The notes under the pieces were generated by a model, which saw nothing but the letters and a program-made list of their open reading frames with translations, made no database searches and was not told where the DNA came from. A stretch of DNA of 64,000 nucleotides from Phytomonospora endophytica (GTDB lineage Bacteria; Actinomycetota; Actinomycetes; Mycobacteriales; Micromonosporaceae), in NCBI RefSeq assembly GCF_014202425.1, contig NZ_JACHGT010000025.1:11883-75882 (forward strand), in the 5' to 3' direction. Numbering within the stretch: position 1 is the stretch's first letter; each line of letters begins with the position of its first letter. Shown here piece after piece: positions 1 through 7,926 of this stretch. A program made the translations under genes and the position numbers.

Positions 1-188
1 CGACGTGCGGGAGCTCGACCGGTGCCGGGTCCCCGGCGTGCAGGAAGCACGGCGGGCGCGTTCCCCGCGTGCGGGAACTCGGCCGGTGCAGTCCCGACGT
101 GCGGGAGCTCGACCGGTGCCGGGTCCCCGGCGTGCAGGAAGCACGGCGGGCGCGTTCCCCGCGTGCGGGAACTCGGCCGGTGCAGTCC
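1..188. repeat. Two tandem copies of a 94-bp non-coding repeat
   Basis: Bases 1-94 are repeated almost exactly at 95-188. Each 94-bp unit is itself built from about three 30-32 bp sub-units that share a GTGCGGGAGCTCG-like core, and a further degenerate sub-unit starts near 189. All three frames can be read open here, but the resulting peptides are Arg/Ala/Gly/Pro-rich and look like composition artefacts, not genes. The array reaches the window edge and may continue to the left. No gene was seen between 1 and about 597. Confidence 0.8.
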
Positions 189-288
189 CCATGTGCAGGA
201 GCTCGGCCAACACGAACGAAGCCGCCGCCTGCCAGGCATGGGATCGGGCTGCGGCTCCGCCGCCGGTGCCCGGTCCCCTGCCGAAGTG

Positions 289-520
289 CCGAAACGCAGG
301 CGGGTTTCCCGCGTCGGCGGGCGAGCGAAGCGAGACACGCCGGGGTGCGGAAACGCTGCCCGGCACCCAGTGTCGGCGGGTGGGCGAAGCGAGACACGTC
401 CTTGCCGGGAGGGTTGCGGCGGGTCCCCGGTGTGGGCGAGCGGGCAAGACCCACCCGTGGGCGCCGAAACACAGCCCGGTTCCCCGCGTCGGCGGGCGAG
501 CGGGGCGAAACCCTCTCGCG
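289..520. repeat. Degenerate ~58-bp tandem repeats, non-coding
   Basis: Four imperfect units with a period of about 58 bp. Each carries a GCCGAAAC-like start and a GTCGGCGGGCGAGCG-like core; the clearest phases begin near 289, 348 and 463. The units are contiguous with no unique spacers, so this is not a CRISPR array. Its composition and position suggest the same repeat-rich intergenic block as 1-188. Confidence 0.6.
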
Positions 521-556
521 CGGGGCCGCTGGGGCCGGTGGTTCCCAGCGGCCCCG
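521..556. terminator. GC-rich hairpin, likely terminator
   Basis: A perfect 13-bp stem (CGGGGCCGCTGGG at 521-533 with its complement at 544-556) and a 10-nt loop. It lies downstream of the leftward genes at 598-1024 and is a plausible terminator for them. There is no T-tract, as is common in actinomycetes. Confidence 0.55.
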
Positions 557-597
557 CCGCGAGCGCCGCCCCCGGGCGGGCGAGCGCGGCGACGCGC

Positions 598-690
598 TCA
601 CGAGCCCGCGACCCACCCCGCCACCGTCGCCACCAGCGTCAGCGCCGCCACGATCGCCAGCAGCCGCCACACCCCCACCACGTCACGCAC
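598..690 (-). CDS. Possible 30-aa single-span membrane peptide
   Basis: A short leftward reading frame whose GTG overlaps the stop of the SAV_915-like gene by 8 bp, which would allow translational coupling. The product is almost entirely one hydrophobic helix (LLAIVAALTLVATVAGWVAG) ending in a short polar tail. A GGGAG stretch lies close upstream of the GTG, nearer than usual. No family is recognised. It could be chance, because high-GC DNA yields many short frames, but the clean transmembrane helix and the overlap argue for recording it. Confidence 0.3.
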   Translation of the reverse strand: MRDVVGVWRLLAIVAALTLVATVAGWVAGS

Positions 691-1024
691 GGCTCCCCCG
701 CGCGGCGAGCGCCGGGCGGCGCTCCGCACCGGCGCGCGAGCGTGTCTCCGTCGGGCGGGAAGGCGTCGAGATGTCGGGCGCGACGAGTACCGGGTCGAGC
801 TGGGTCCGCGTGATCCCCAGCGGCGTGAGCATCGACCGCAACGCCGAGTCCGACAGCCGGATCCAGCGCTGCGAGTCGCCCATGGCGGCGGCGAGCAGAT
901 CGAGGCGGCTGAAGGCGATGCCGACGCGGCCCCCGTCCGGGAGCCGCCCGGTGCGCACGACGACCGCGTCGACGAGACGCGCGGGCCGGACGGGGACGTA
1001 GCGGACATGGTCGGGATCGTCCAC
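683..1024 (-). CDS. SAV_915-like conserved protein
   Basis: A 113-aa protein resembling the actinobacterial SAV_915 family, whose biochemical function is unknown to me. Family-like signatures are the VRYVPVRP start, the central GGRVGIAFSRLDLLAAAMG segment, then QRWIRLSDSALRSMLTPLG and VDPVLVAP-like endings (here LDPVLVAP). The GTG start at 1024 is preceded by AAGGAG at good spacing. The last 25 residues are Arg/Ala-rich and may be disordered. There is no signal peptide or membrane span. It is followed by a possible small membrane peptide overlapping its stop. Family assignment is by recalled motif pattern. Confidence 0.7.
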   Translation of the reverse strand: MDDPDHVRYVPVRPARLVDAVVVRTGRLPDGGRVGIAFSRLDLLAAAMGDSQRWIRLSDSALRSMLTPLGITRTQLDPVLVAPDISTPSRPTETRSRAGAERRPALAARGSRA

Positions 1025-1171
1025 GGTGGATGCTCCTTCGTCGGTCGGGCCGCGATGTGGCGGCCTCTTCGACGCTAGGCACGGACCGTCCCGCCGCCGC
1101 CTCCCCTGACGGGATCGCTACATCCGCCGCCGCATCCGCGATGCGTCCCTGACGCCGACGTGACCCGCCCC

Positions 1172-2116
1172 TCAGATCCACCCGCGCCGGGCCGCGATCA
1201 CGCCCGCCTGGAAGCGGTTCTCCGCCCCCAGCAACGCCTGCAGCCGGCTCATCCGCCGCCGCATCGTCCGGATCGACCAGTCGAGCTGCCGCGCGATCGC
1301 CTCGTCCTTCAGCCCGCTGACCAGCATCCGCAGCAGGGCCCGGTCCTCGTCGGACACGGGGTCGGCGGCGGGCCCGTCGAGCGGCAGCGCCTGCCGCCAG
1401 GCGAGTTCCCAGTAGTCGATGAGGGCGTCGAGCAGCGAGGACGAGCGGATGACGGCCGCGCGCACGTCGGTCATGTCGAGCGACAGCGGCATGAGCGCCA
1501 GCCGCCGGTCGGCGATCGCGAGTTTCACCCGCAGCCCCGGCAGCACGCGTGCCTGTTCGCCGTCGGCGACGAGCTGGCGGATGTCGTCGTGGACGCCGGG
1601 CCAGTCGAGGGCCTCGGGTGCGTAGATCGCGCGGTAGCGGACACCCCGGGTCATGGCGTTGCTCTCGACGGGGTTGGCGGTGGTCAGTGCGTAGGGCGGC
1701 CGGTCGAGGGTGATGACCTCGTCGCAGGCCTCCTGCTGGAGGCGCACGAACCAGCGGCCGAGGGCCTCGCGGCCGGTGAGGATCTCGACCTCGTCGGCGG
1801 CGGAGGCCTTCGCGGCGGCGAACATGCGCGACAGTTCGGCGGTGGCCTCGGCGACGCGGTCGAGTTCTTCGGCGCGGGCGCGGATGAGGGCGCCGACGGC
1901 GGTGTTCGGTTCGATGGCGGCGTAGCGGCGGCGGACGCCCGACAGGCGGCCGACGAGGCCGTGCCGGTAGAGACGGTCGAGGGCGCGGCCGACGCGGTCG
2001 GCGCTGTGCCCGAGCTCCCCGGCGAGTTCGGCGGGCGTACCGGAGGGGCGCGCGAGCACGGCCCGGTAGACCTCCTCATCGAAGGGGTCGACTCCGGCGG
2101 GGGTGAGTGCGGCCAT
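1172..2116 (-). CDS. TrmB/LuxR-type transcriptional regulator
   Basis: A 314-aa regulator. The N-terminal part (about residues 8-65) resembles a TrmB-like winged helix, with the sequence GTPAELAGELGHSADRVGRAL. A central sensor-like domain follows, and the C-terminal 65 residues form a LuxR-type helix-turn-helix (DEAIARQLDWSIRTMRRRMS). I chose the ATG at 2116; an upstream start at 2152 would run into the inverted repeat between the genes. It is divergent from the secreted subtilase at 2237, an arrangement often seen for this regulator type beside S8 peptidases. It likely controls that protease and possibly itself through the palindrome at 2127-2159. The ligand is unknown. Confidence 0.8.
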   Translation of the reverse strand: MAALTPAGVDPFDEEVYRAVLARPSGTPAELAGELGHSADRVGRALDRLYRHGLVGRLSGVRRRYAAIEPNTAVGALIRARAEELDRVAEATAELSRMFAAAKASAADEVEILTGREALGRWFVRLQQEACDEVITLDRPPYALTTANPVESNAMTRGVRYRAIYAPEALDWPGVHDDIRQLVADGEQARVLPGLRVKLAIADRRLALMPLSLDMTDVRAAVIRSSSLLDALIDYWELAWRQALPLDGPAADPVSDEDRALLRMLVSGLKDEAIARQLDWSIRTMRRRMSRLQALLGAENRFQAGVIAARRGWI

Positions 2117-2126
2117 CGGGCGAGCG

Positions 2127-2159
2127 TGGCCCACTGATGCCACTGACCGCAATGGGCCA
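2127..2159. promoter_or_regulatory. Inverted repeat, candidate operator of the LuxR/TrmB regulator
   Basis: TGGCCCA at 2127-2133 is the exact complement of TGGGCCA at 2153-2159, with a 19-bp spacer. Inside the spacer CCACTGA occurs twice, at 2131 and 2140, a 9-bp period. It lies between the divergent regulator and the subtilase, immediately upstream of the subtilase promoter. Confidence 0.5.
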
Positions 2160-2169
2160 GTCCGGATCG

Positions 2170-2198
2170 TTGTGGCGGCGATACCCGGCGGTTACGTT
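2170..2198 (+). promoter_or_regulatory. Predicted subtilase promoter
   Basis: A TTGTGG hexamer at 2170-2175, a 17-bp spacer and TACGTT at 2193-2198 fit a vegetative-type promoter. The start codon is at 2237 with ACGGGAG as ribosome binding site. The operator-like repeat ends 10 bp upstream of the -35. Confidence 0.45.
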
Positions 2199-2236
2199 GT
2201 CGATCACCCCCACCCCATTTCAACGGGAGTCTCCCG

Positions 2237-5200
2237 ATGCGAAAACTTCCCCGCGCGGCGCGCCTGTGCGCCGTCGCGACCCTGGGCGCCGCGCTCGTCG
2301 CGGTGCCCGGAACCGCCCAGGCGGGCCCGCCCGGCCCGTCGCGACAGCCCGACGCGGGCGCGACGGTCACCCTCATCACCGGCGACCGGGTCGTGGTGAC
2401 CCGTGACGTCGAGGGCCGCGCCTCGGCCGTCTTCCTGCCCGCCGCGCCCGAACGGGACGGTTACGTGACCCGAACCGTCGGCGAGGACCTGTACGTGTAT
2501 CCGGTCTCGGCCGGTGAGGCGCTGGCCGCCGGACGGCTCGACCGGGAACTGTTCAACGTGACGGGCCTGGTCGAGCAGGGTTTCGACGACGCCTCCACCG
2601 ACGCGCTGCCCCTGATCGTCGAGCACGGTGCCGGGACCTTCGCCGTCCCGGCCGGTGTGACGACGCTGGCCGAGCTGCCCGCCGCGGGCGCGACCGCGGT
2701 GAGTGCGGCGAAGTCGAGCGCGGTGGACTCCTTCGCGGCCCTCGGTGCGGCCGGGCACGTGTGGCTCGACGCGAAGGTCGGTGTCGCCCTCGCCGACTCG
2801 GTGGCGCAGCTCGGCGCGCCGAAGGCGTGGAAGGCCGGTTACACCGGCGCAGGCGTCACCGTCGCCGTCCTCGACACCGGCTACGACCCGGCGCACCCCG
2901 ACCTGGGCGGCCGCGTCACCGCCGCCCGGGACTTCACCGGCACCTCCCCCGAGGCGGTCGACGGGCACGGCCACGGGACGCACGTCGCGTCGACCGTCGC
3001 CGGTACCGGTGCCGCTTCCGGCGGGCGTGAGAAGGGCGTGGCGCCCGACGCGGGTCTGCTCGTCGGGAAGGTCATGGACGACTACGGCGAGGGGCGGACC
3101 AGCTGGATCATCGCCGGGATGGAGTGGGCCGCCGAACAGGGCGCCGACATCGCGAGCATGAGTCTCGGCGGGTACAGCCCCGGCTGCGACGACCCGCTCG
3201 CCGAGGCCGCGCGGCGGTTGTCGCGCGACACGGACACGCTGTTCGTGGTCGCCGCCGGCAACGAGGGCGGCCGCGAGACTATCGGTTCACCCGCTTGCGT
3301 GGCCGAGGTCTTGACCGTCGGCGCGCACGACGCCGACGACGCCACCGCGTCCTTCTCCAGCCGCGGCCCGGGCGGTGCCGCGCACGTCCTGAAGCCGGAC
3401 GTGTCGGCCCCGGGCGTCGACATCCTCGCCGCCGCCGCGGGCAGCCCCCACGGTGAGGCGTACACGACGATGTCGGGCACCTCGATGGCCACGCCGCACG
3501 TCGCGGGCGCGGCGGCGCTGCTGCGCCAGAAGCACCCCGACTGGTCCGCCGAACGCCTCAAGGCGGCGATCGTCTCGACCGTCCGTGACGCCGGGGACCA
3601 CGTCTACGCCCAGGGCGCCGGGCCGGTCGACCTCGGTAACGCCATCGATGCCAGGGTCCTCGGGCCGGGCACGGTCGACGCGGGATCCTTCGACTGGCCG
3701 CACGACGCGCGGTCGCCGCTGACGGTTCCGGTCACGCTGACCAACACCGGCCGCTTCCCGCAGCTGATGATCCCTTCGATCGAGGACGCCACCGGTGCCG
3801 ACGGCGGGCGCCTCGCTCGCGGCACGGTGTCCCTTGTGGACCATCTGGTCGTGGTGCCCGCCAAGGGGACCGCGACGGTTCGGGTCCGCATCGATCCGCG
3901 CAAGGTCCAGCGCCTCGCCGCTTACGGCGGCTCCGGTTTCCGGCTCGTCGTGCGCGGACTCGGCGAGCGCGTCGTGACGCCGGTCGGTTTCTGGCTGGCG
4001 CCGAAGACGATCGACCTGACGGTCAAGACGCTCGACAGGCGGGGCGAGGCGCCGTCCTTCGGGAGCACGCTCGACCTGATCGGGATCGACCGCTACACCT
4101 TCGATCTGCGTTTCCTGGACGAGGAGTCGGCTGAACAGACCTTCACGGTCCCGGCGGGGAAGTACGCGGTGAACGCGCTGCTGTACAGCCGGGATCAGGG
4201 GACGACCGGTCCTCGCGAGGGGCTCGGCGAGTCCATCTCGTGGCTCGGCGACTCGGAGGTGACCTTGTCCGAGGACACCGTGGTGACCCTCGACGCGCGT
4301 GCCGCGACGCGACGGGAGGTGGTCACCGACCGTCCATTGGAGACACGGTCGATGTATCTCCAGTACGGCCGATGGTGGGACGGCGCCCGGATCGGCGGTG
4401 GTCTCGGGGCCGACCGGTACCACGACGCGATCTACACCGCCGACACCGATGCCGTGCGCACCGGCGGTTTCGAGCTGGGCATGTACTACCGGATGAGCGC
4501 GCCGGAACTGGTGCTGGGCAACAGCGCGGGCGTGGAACTGCGGCAGGAGTACCTCTACGACTCGGCGAAGCTCGACGGCACCGGCTCGACGTCCCTTGTG
4601 GACGCCGGTGACGGGTCGGCCGGGGCCCTGGCCGCGGCGGCCGGGAAGTTCGCGCTGGTCCGGGTGACGTCGATGTGGGACGTGCGCGAGGTCCTCACCG
4701 CCGCCACGGAGCTGGGCGTGACGGGCGTGCTGTTCGACATGGACGCCCCGGGCCGCTTCTTCTCCTTCGGCGAGGCGGGTCTCACGCCGGGCGTGACGAT
4801 CACGGCGGCCGAGGGCGACGCCCTGCGGGCGGCGTTGGCGGTCGGTCCGGTGACCTTCGACTGGTCGGCGACGGCGGTGAGCCCGTACGTGTACAACCTC
4901 GCCTTCCACGAGGACGAGGTCGACTCCTCGGTTCCGCTGGTCGCGCGCGACCGGGATCTGGCGTCGGTGACGGAGAACTGGCACGCGCAGGGCTCGTCGA
5001 AGTCGATCGCCGACATGGTCGCCCTCGTCCGCCCGCACTACGTCGGCACGGCCGCGGTGAGCGACGACCTGCCGACCGGGATCAGCCGCACGGCCTACTA
5101 CACCGCCGGGGACGGGAGTTCCTGGCAGCACCTGGCCGGTGACTTCACGATCCAGTCCTACATGCGTGACCGGCTGCGGACCTACGCGAAGGTCGCGCAC

Positions 5201-5902
5201 CGCGACGAGGACTGGTTCGCCGGTCCGGCGCGTCCCGGCCCGTGGCGGGAGGACGACGGTGCCTCCTTCTACGTCGGGCTGCGCGAGGACGACGTGATCG
5301 GCGTCGACTTCGCCCAGTGGAGCGACTCCGACCCGAACCACGCCGGGACCGGCAACTTCCTGTCCGACTACGGGACGCTCGACCTCAGGGCCGACGGCGT
5401 GAGTCTCGGCATGCAGGAAACCTTCGGGTTCTTGGCCGCGGGGTGGAACGTTCCGGCCGGTCCGGCCGTCTACGAACTGGAGATGAACACCCGCAGGAAC
5501 TACGTCGGTCCCGGCGACGAGCTGTCGTCGGCGACCGGGACCGTGTGGCGTTTCGAGTCGTCCACCGTGGACGGTGTCGGCGCGCTTCCCATGCTGGTCC
5601 CCGGATACGACCTCGACGTCGACCTGTTCAACAAGGCCCCGGCCGTCGCCGGGTACCGGGTCGGTTTCGGCGCCGAAGGACAGCCCGGGTACGAGCCGGG
5701 CGCCTTGAGCGCCAGGGCGTGGGCGTCCTTCGACGAGGGTGTGACCTGGGTCGAGGTGCCCGTCGCGGCCGACGGCGGGGGATTCTCCGCGACCGTCGAC
5801 AACACCGCGGCGGCAAGTGGGTATGTATCCCTCAAGGTCGCGCTCACGGCGGCCGACGGGACGAGCGTCGAACAGACCATCGTCCGGGCTTACGGGGTGT
5901 AG
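2237..5902 (+). CDS. Secreted subtilisin-like serine protease (S8), 1221 aa
   Basis: A large exported protease. A Tat/Sec-type signal lies at residues 1-29, ending in AQA. A propeptide-like region with VTLITGDRVVV follows (about 42-54). The S8 catalytic domain covers about 200-470: Asp213 in VLDTGYDPAHPDL, His246 in GHGTHVAS, oxyanion Asn342 in AAGN and Ser416 in GTSMATPHVAG. The last 750 residues are beta-rich and probably form accessory or PA-like domains. The catalytic core closely matches the subtilase at 55470, so the two are paralogues. It is divergent from a LuxR/TrmB regulator and ends at a strong hairpin. It probably degrades extracellular protein; the exact substrate is not deducible. 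Confidence 0.92.
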   Translation: MRKLPRAARLCAVATLGAALVAVPGTAQAGPPGPSRQPDAGATVTLITGDRVVVTRDVEGRASAVFLPAAPERDGYVTRTVGEDLYVYPVSAGEALAAGRLDRELFNVTGLVEQGFDDASTDALPLIVEHGAGTFAVPAGVTTLAELPAAGATAVSAAKSSAVDSFAALGAAGHVWLDAKVGVALADSVAQLGAPKAWKAGYTGAGVTVAVLDTGYDPAHPDLGGRVTAARDFTGTSPEAVDGHGHGTHVASTVAGTGAASGGREKGVAPDAGLLVGKVMDDYGEGRTSWIIAGMEWAAEQGADIASMSLGGYSPGCDDPLAEAARRLSRDTDTLFVVAAGNEGGRETIGSPACVAEVLTVGAHDADDATASFSSRGPGGAAHVLKPDVSAPGVDILAAAAGSPHGEAYTTMSGTSMATPHVAGAAALLRQKHPDWSAERLKAAIVSTVRDAGDHVYAQGAGPVDLGNAIDARVLGPGTVDAGSFDWPHDARSPLTVPVTLTNTGRFPQLMIPSIEDATGADGGRLARGTVSLVDHLVVVPAKGTATVRVRIDPRKVQRLAAYGGSGFRLVVRGLGERVVTPVGFWLAPKTIDLTVKTLDRRGEAPSFGSTLDLIGIDRYTFDLRFLDEESAEQTFTVPAGKYAVNALLYSRDQGTTGPREGLGESISWLGDSEVTLSEDTVVTLDARAATRREVVTDRPLETRSMYLQYGRWWDGARIGGGLGADRYHDAIYTADTDAVRTGGFELGMYYRMSAPELVLGNSAGVELRQEYLYDSAKLDGTGSTSLVDAGDGSAGALAAAAGKFALVRVTSMWDVREVLTAATELGVTGVLFDMDAPGRFFSFGEAGLTPGVTITAAEGDALRAALAVGPVTFDWSATAVSPYVYNLAFHEDEVDSSVPLVARDRDLASVTENWHAQGSSKSIADMVALVRPHYVGTAAVSDDLPTGISRTAYYTAGDGSSWQHLAGDFTIQSYMRDRLRTYAKVAHRDEDWFAGPARPGPWREDDGASFYVGLREDDVIGVDFAQWSDSDPNHAGTGNFLSDYGTLDLRADGVSLGMQETFGFLAAGWNVPAGPAVYELEMNTRRNYVGPGDELSSATGTVWRFESSTVDGVGALPMLVPGYDLDVDLFNKAPAVAGYRVGFGAEGQPGYEPGALSARAWASFDEGVTWVEVPVAADGGGFSATVDNTAAASGYVSLKVALTAADGTSVEQTIVRAYGV

Positions 5903-5975
5903 CGACCGCGCCGGCCCCGCCGTCGCCATGGCGGCCGACGCGGTTCACGGGTGGGACGAGCCGGGCTCACCCGAG

Positions 5976-6009
5976 CGGAAGGCGGGATCCTCGCGGATCC
6001 CGCCTTCCG
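5976..6009 (+). terminator. Strong hairpin terminator of the subtilase gene
   Basis: A perfect 15-bp stem (CGGAAGGCGGGATCC, 5976-5990, with its complement at 5995-6009) and a TCGC tetraloop, 74 bp after the protease stop. Confidence 0.8.
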
Positions 6010-6065
6010 TGGCGCACGGCGGCGCCGACGGCGCCGGCAGCTCCGACCTCCAGGAGCGGCTGCCC

Positions 6066-6458
6066 GTGCGGAGCGGGTTCGCGGGGCGGGTCCGGGGAGA
6101 AGACCACCCCGGCGGAGCCGCCGTGCCGGCGGTGACCGACGCCGACGGGAACCCGGCCGGTTCCGTACGCCGGCACGCGTCGACGGCGGCGGCGGTGGAC
6201 ATCCTGGACGCCGACGGAGGCCACCTGGTGCACGTCGTCTACGGCCGGGTTCACCGCGTGCCCGGTGTGCGCTACCTCGGCACGGCCGGAGACCAGCCCG
6301 CGGTGGCGGTCTCCAGCCATTGCGCGATGATCGTGCGTTTCGATCCCGGGGCTCCCGAAGCCTTGCGGGTCCTCGTCTTCGCGCAGTTGCAGGGCGCCGG
6401 ATGGCTGTCGATGTCGCGCTTCCGGCGCGAGGTGAGACCGCGACCCGGGCCGGGCTGA
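6066..6458 (+). CDS. Hypothetical protein
   Basis: A possible 130-aa protein. The chosen GTG at 6066 follows AGGAG at suitable spacing and lies beyond the subtilase terminator. The sequence contains VTDADGNPAGSV, VDILDADGGHLVHVVYG and VVSSHCAMIVRF-like stretches (here VAVSSHCAMIVRFDP), with alternating strands faintly reminiscent of LURP/scramblase-like barrels. I do not claim membership. No signal peptide is present. It converges on the zinc-finger gene at 6484. It could be non-coding. Confidence 0.4.
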   Translation: MRSGFAGRVRGEDHPGGAAVPAVTDADGNPAGSVRRHASTAAAVDILDADGGHLVHVVYGRVHRVPGVRYLGTAGDQPAVAVSSHCAMIVRFDPGAPEALRVLVFAQLQGAGWLSMSRFRREVRPRPGPG

Positions 6459-6483
6459 CCGGCCGGATCCCGCCGCCCGTGGC

Positions 6484-6639
6484 TCACGCCGTCCCGCCGA
6501 GGCCCTCCTCGTCGAGCAGTTCGTTGCAGCGGTCCACGCACTCGTCGCAGATGCAGTACCGGTCCGGGCCCGCGATGAGGTGCCGAACCAGCTCGGAACC
6601 CCTGCCGCAGAAGGAACACACGAGCCGGTCCAGTCGCAT
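6484..6639 (-). CDS. Orphan ClpX-type C4 zinc-finger protein (51 aa)
   Basis: A tiny protein consisting almost only of the zinc-binding domain found at the N terminus of the ClpX unfoldase. It has CSFCG (residues 8-12), LIAGP in the middle and CDECVDRC at about 31-38; the domain in ClpX binds zinc, dimerises and recruits substrates or adaptors. There is no AAA+ part. Its ATG lies 21 bp after the P450 stop on the same strand, so it is probably the second gene of the P450 operon. No strong ribosome site is visible; an in-frame TTG at 6657 is an alternative start. It could be a redox-sensitive or adaptor-like partner of the P450; that is inference. Confidence 0.75.
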   Translation of the reverse strand: MRLDRLVCSFCGRGSELVRHLIAGPDRYCICDECVDRCNELLDEEGLGGTA

Positions 6640-6660
6640 GTGGACGACCGTGCCCAAGGC

Positions 6661-7833
6661 TCAGCCCACCACCGGCAGGCTCGCCAGCCGCCACGTCCCC
6701 GGATCGGGCAGGAAGGACACGTCCCCGGCCGGGGCCAGATCCGGGAAACGCCGCCACAGCGCCGACAGCGCCAGCTCGGTCTGCGCCCGGGCCAGGGGCG
6801 CGCCGAGGCAGAAGTGCTCACCGTGGGCGTATCCCATGTGCCCGTCCCGGCCGACGGGCCGCGTCACGTCGAGGATGTCGGGATCGGTGAAGACACGCGG
6901 ATCGCGGTTGACCGAGGCGAGCGCGACCGTCACCGGCGAACCGGCGGGAACGGTAACGCCGCCGATCTCGGCGTCCACTGCGGAGTAGCGGGGGACGGTG
7001 AGCAGTTGCGGTCCGGCGAACCTGGTCAGTTCTTCCACCGCGCCGGGCATCAGTTCGGGCTTCGATCGCAGCAGTGCCAGCTGTTCGGGGTGGGTGAAGA
7101 GGGTCTGTACGGCGTTGGCGATGAGGTTGGTCGGGGTCTGCCCGGCGAGCAGCAGTTGCCAGACGAAGGTGACGAGGTCGTCGTCGCTGAGCCGGTTTCC
7201 CTCGTCCTGCGCGCGGACGAGGTCGGAGATCAGGTCGTCGGCGGCTTCGGCGCGGCGGGCGGCGACGAGGGCTTCGGCGGCGGCCAGGATGCCCGGGATG
7301 GCCGCGGTGAACTCCGGTCCGTGCCCGGCGACCACGGCCGCGCCCCAGGCGCGCCACCGTGGACGGTCGGCGGCGGGGACGCCGACGAGTTCGCTGATCG
7401 CCTCGGTCGGCAGGGGCCTGGCGAAGTCGGCGAGCAGGTCGAAGGGCCGGCCGGCGGGCAGGGCGTCGACGAGCGCGTCGACGATCGTGGCGAGGTGCGG
7501 CCGGAAGGACTCGGTGTTGCGGGGTGTGAAGGGCGGTGCGACGAGCCTTCGCAGTCGCCGGTGCTCGGCGCCGTTGGTTTCCGACATGGTGCGCATGTAG
7601 CGGCGGCAGTGTTCGGGTACGTCGGGTCGCTGGTAGCTGTGCGACAGGATCTCGAAGCGTTCGTCGGCGAGCATCGCCCTGCCTTCGGCGTGGCGGGTGA
7701 CGGCCCACATGGGGGGCATGCCGGGTGCGGTGAGCATCGCGACGGGCGACCGCTCGCGGATCTCGGCGTAGGCGCCGTAGGGGTCGGTGAGGACGGCGGG
7801 GTCGCTCAGGTCGAGTGTGGGAAGGGCGGACAC
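6661..7833 (-). CDS. Cytochrome P450
   Basis: A 390-aa soluble bacterial-type (class I) P450. The heme loop is YAHGEHFCLG with the thiolate ligand Cys342; the K-helix ExxR is Glu268-Arg271 (EELTR). The I-helix reads AGQTPT at 230-235 where most P450s have AG(H/Y)(D/E)TT, so the usual acid-alcohol pair is replaced by Thr-Pro. The aromatic residue opening the heme loop is Tyr, not Phe. The substrate is unknown; no ferredoxin or reductase gene is adjacent. Divergent from a TetR gene, with a palindrome between, and probably cotranscribed with the zinc-finger gene at 6484. Confidence 0.9.
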   Translation of the reverse strand: MSALPTLDLSDPAVLTDPYGAYAEIRERSPVAMLTAPGMPPMWAVTRHAEGRAMLADERFEILSHSYQRPDVPEHCRRYMRTMSETNGAEHRRLRRLVAPPFTPRNTESFRPHLATIVDALVDALPAGRPFDLLADFARPLPTEAISELVGVPAADRPRWRAWGAAVVAGHGPEFTAAIPGILAAAEALVAARRAEAADDLISDLVRAQDEGNRLSDDDLVTFVWQLLLAGQTPTNLIANAVQTLFTHPEQLALLRSKPELMPGAVEELTRFAGPQLLTVPRYSAVDAEIGGVTVPAGSPVTVALASVNRDPRVFTDPDILDVTRPVGRDGHMGYAHGEHFCLGAPLARAQTELALSALWRRFPDLAPAGDVSFLPDPGTWRLASLPVVG

Positions 7834-7841
7834 GCGGCCTC

Positions 7842-7874
7842 CAGATGATGTAATCAGATGGTCATGTCATCTGA
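7842..7874. promoter_or_regulatory. Palindromic operator between P450 and TetR genes
   Basis: TCAGATG at 7854-7860 and CATCTGA at 7868-7874 are exact complements with a 7-bp spacer. A second overlapping arm, CAGATGA at 7842-7848, is also complementary to TCATCTG at 7867-7873. It is placed in the 93-bp divergent gap and is the likely site for the adjacent TetR. Confidence 0.55.
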
Positions 7875-7926
7875 ATGCTGAAGATATCCTGGATCGCCGA
7901 CGGCGGCAAACACCGAGGGAGCGCGC

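Noticed and set aside
289-520. Possible CRISPR-like array
   Set aside because: Units are contiguous and degenerate, with no unique spacers and no cas genes.
1160-2137. Long open frame on the plus strand over the LuxR/TrmB regulator
   Set aside because: Gly/Asp/Val-rich composition with no domain; it mirrors the convincing minus-strand gene.
3287-5929. 880-codon open frame antisense to the first subtilase
   Set aside because: Arg/His/Gly-rich mirror of a well-supported gene, typical of high-GC codon bias.
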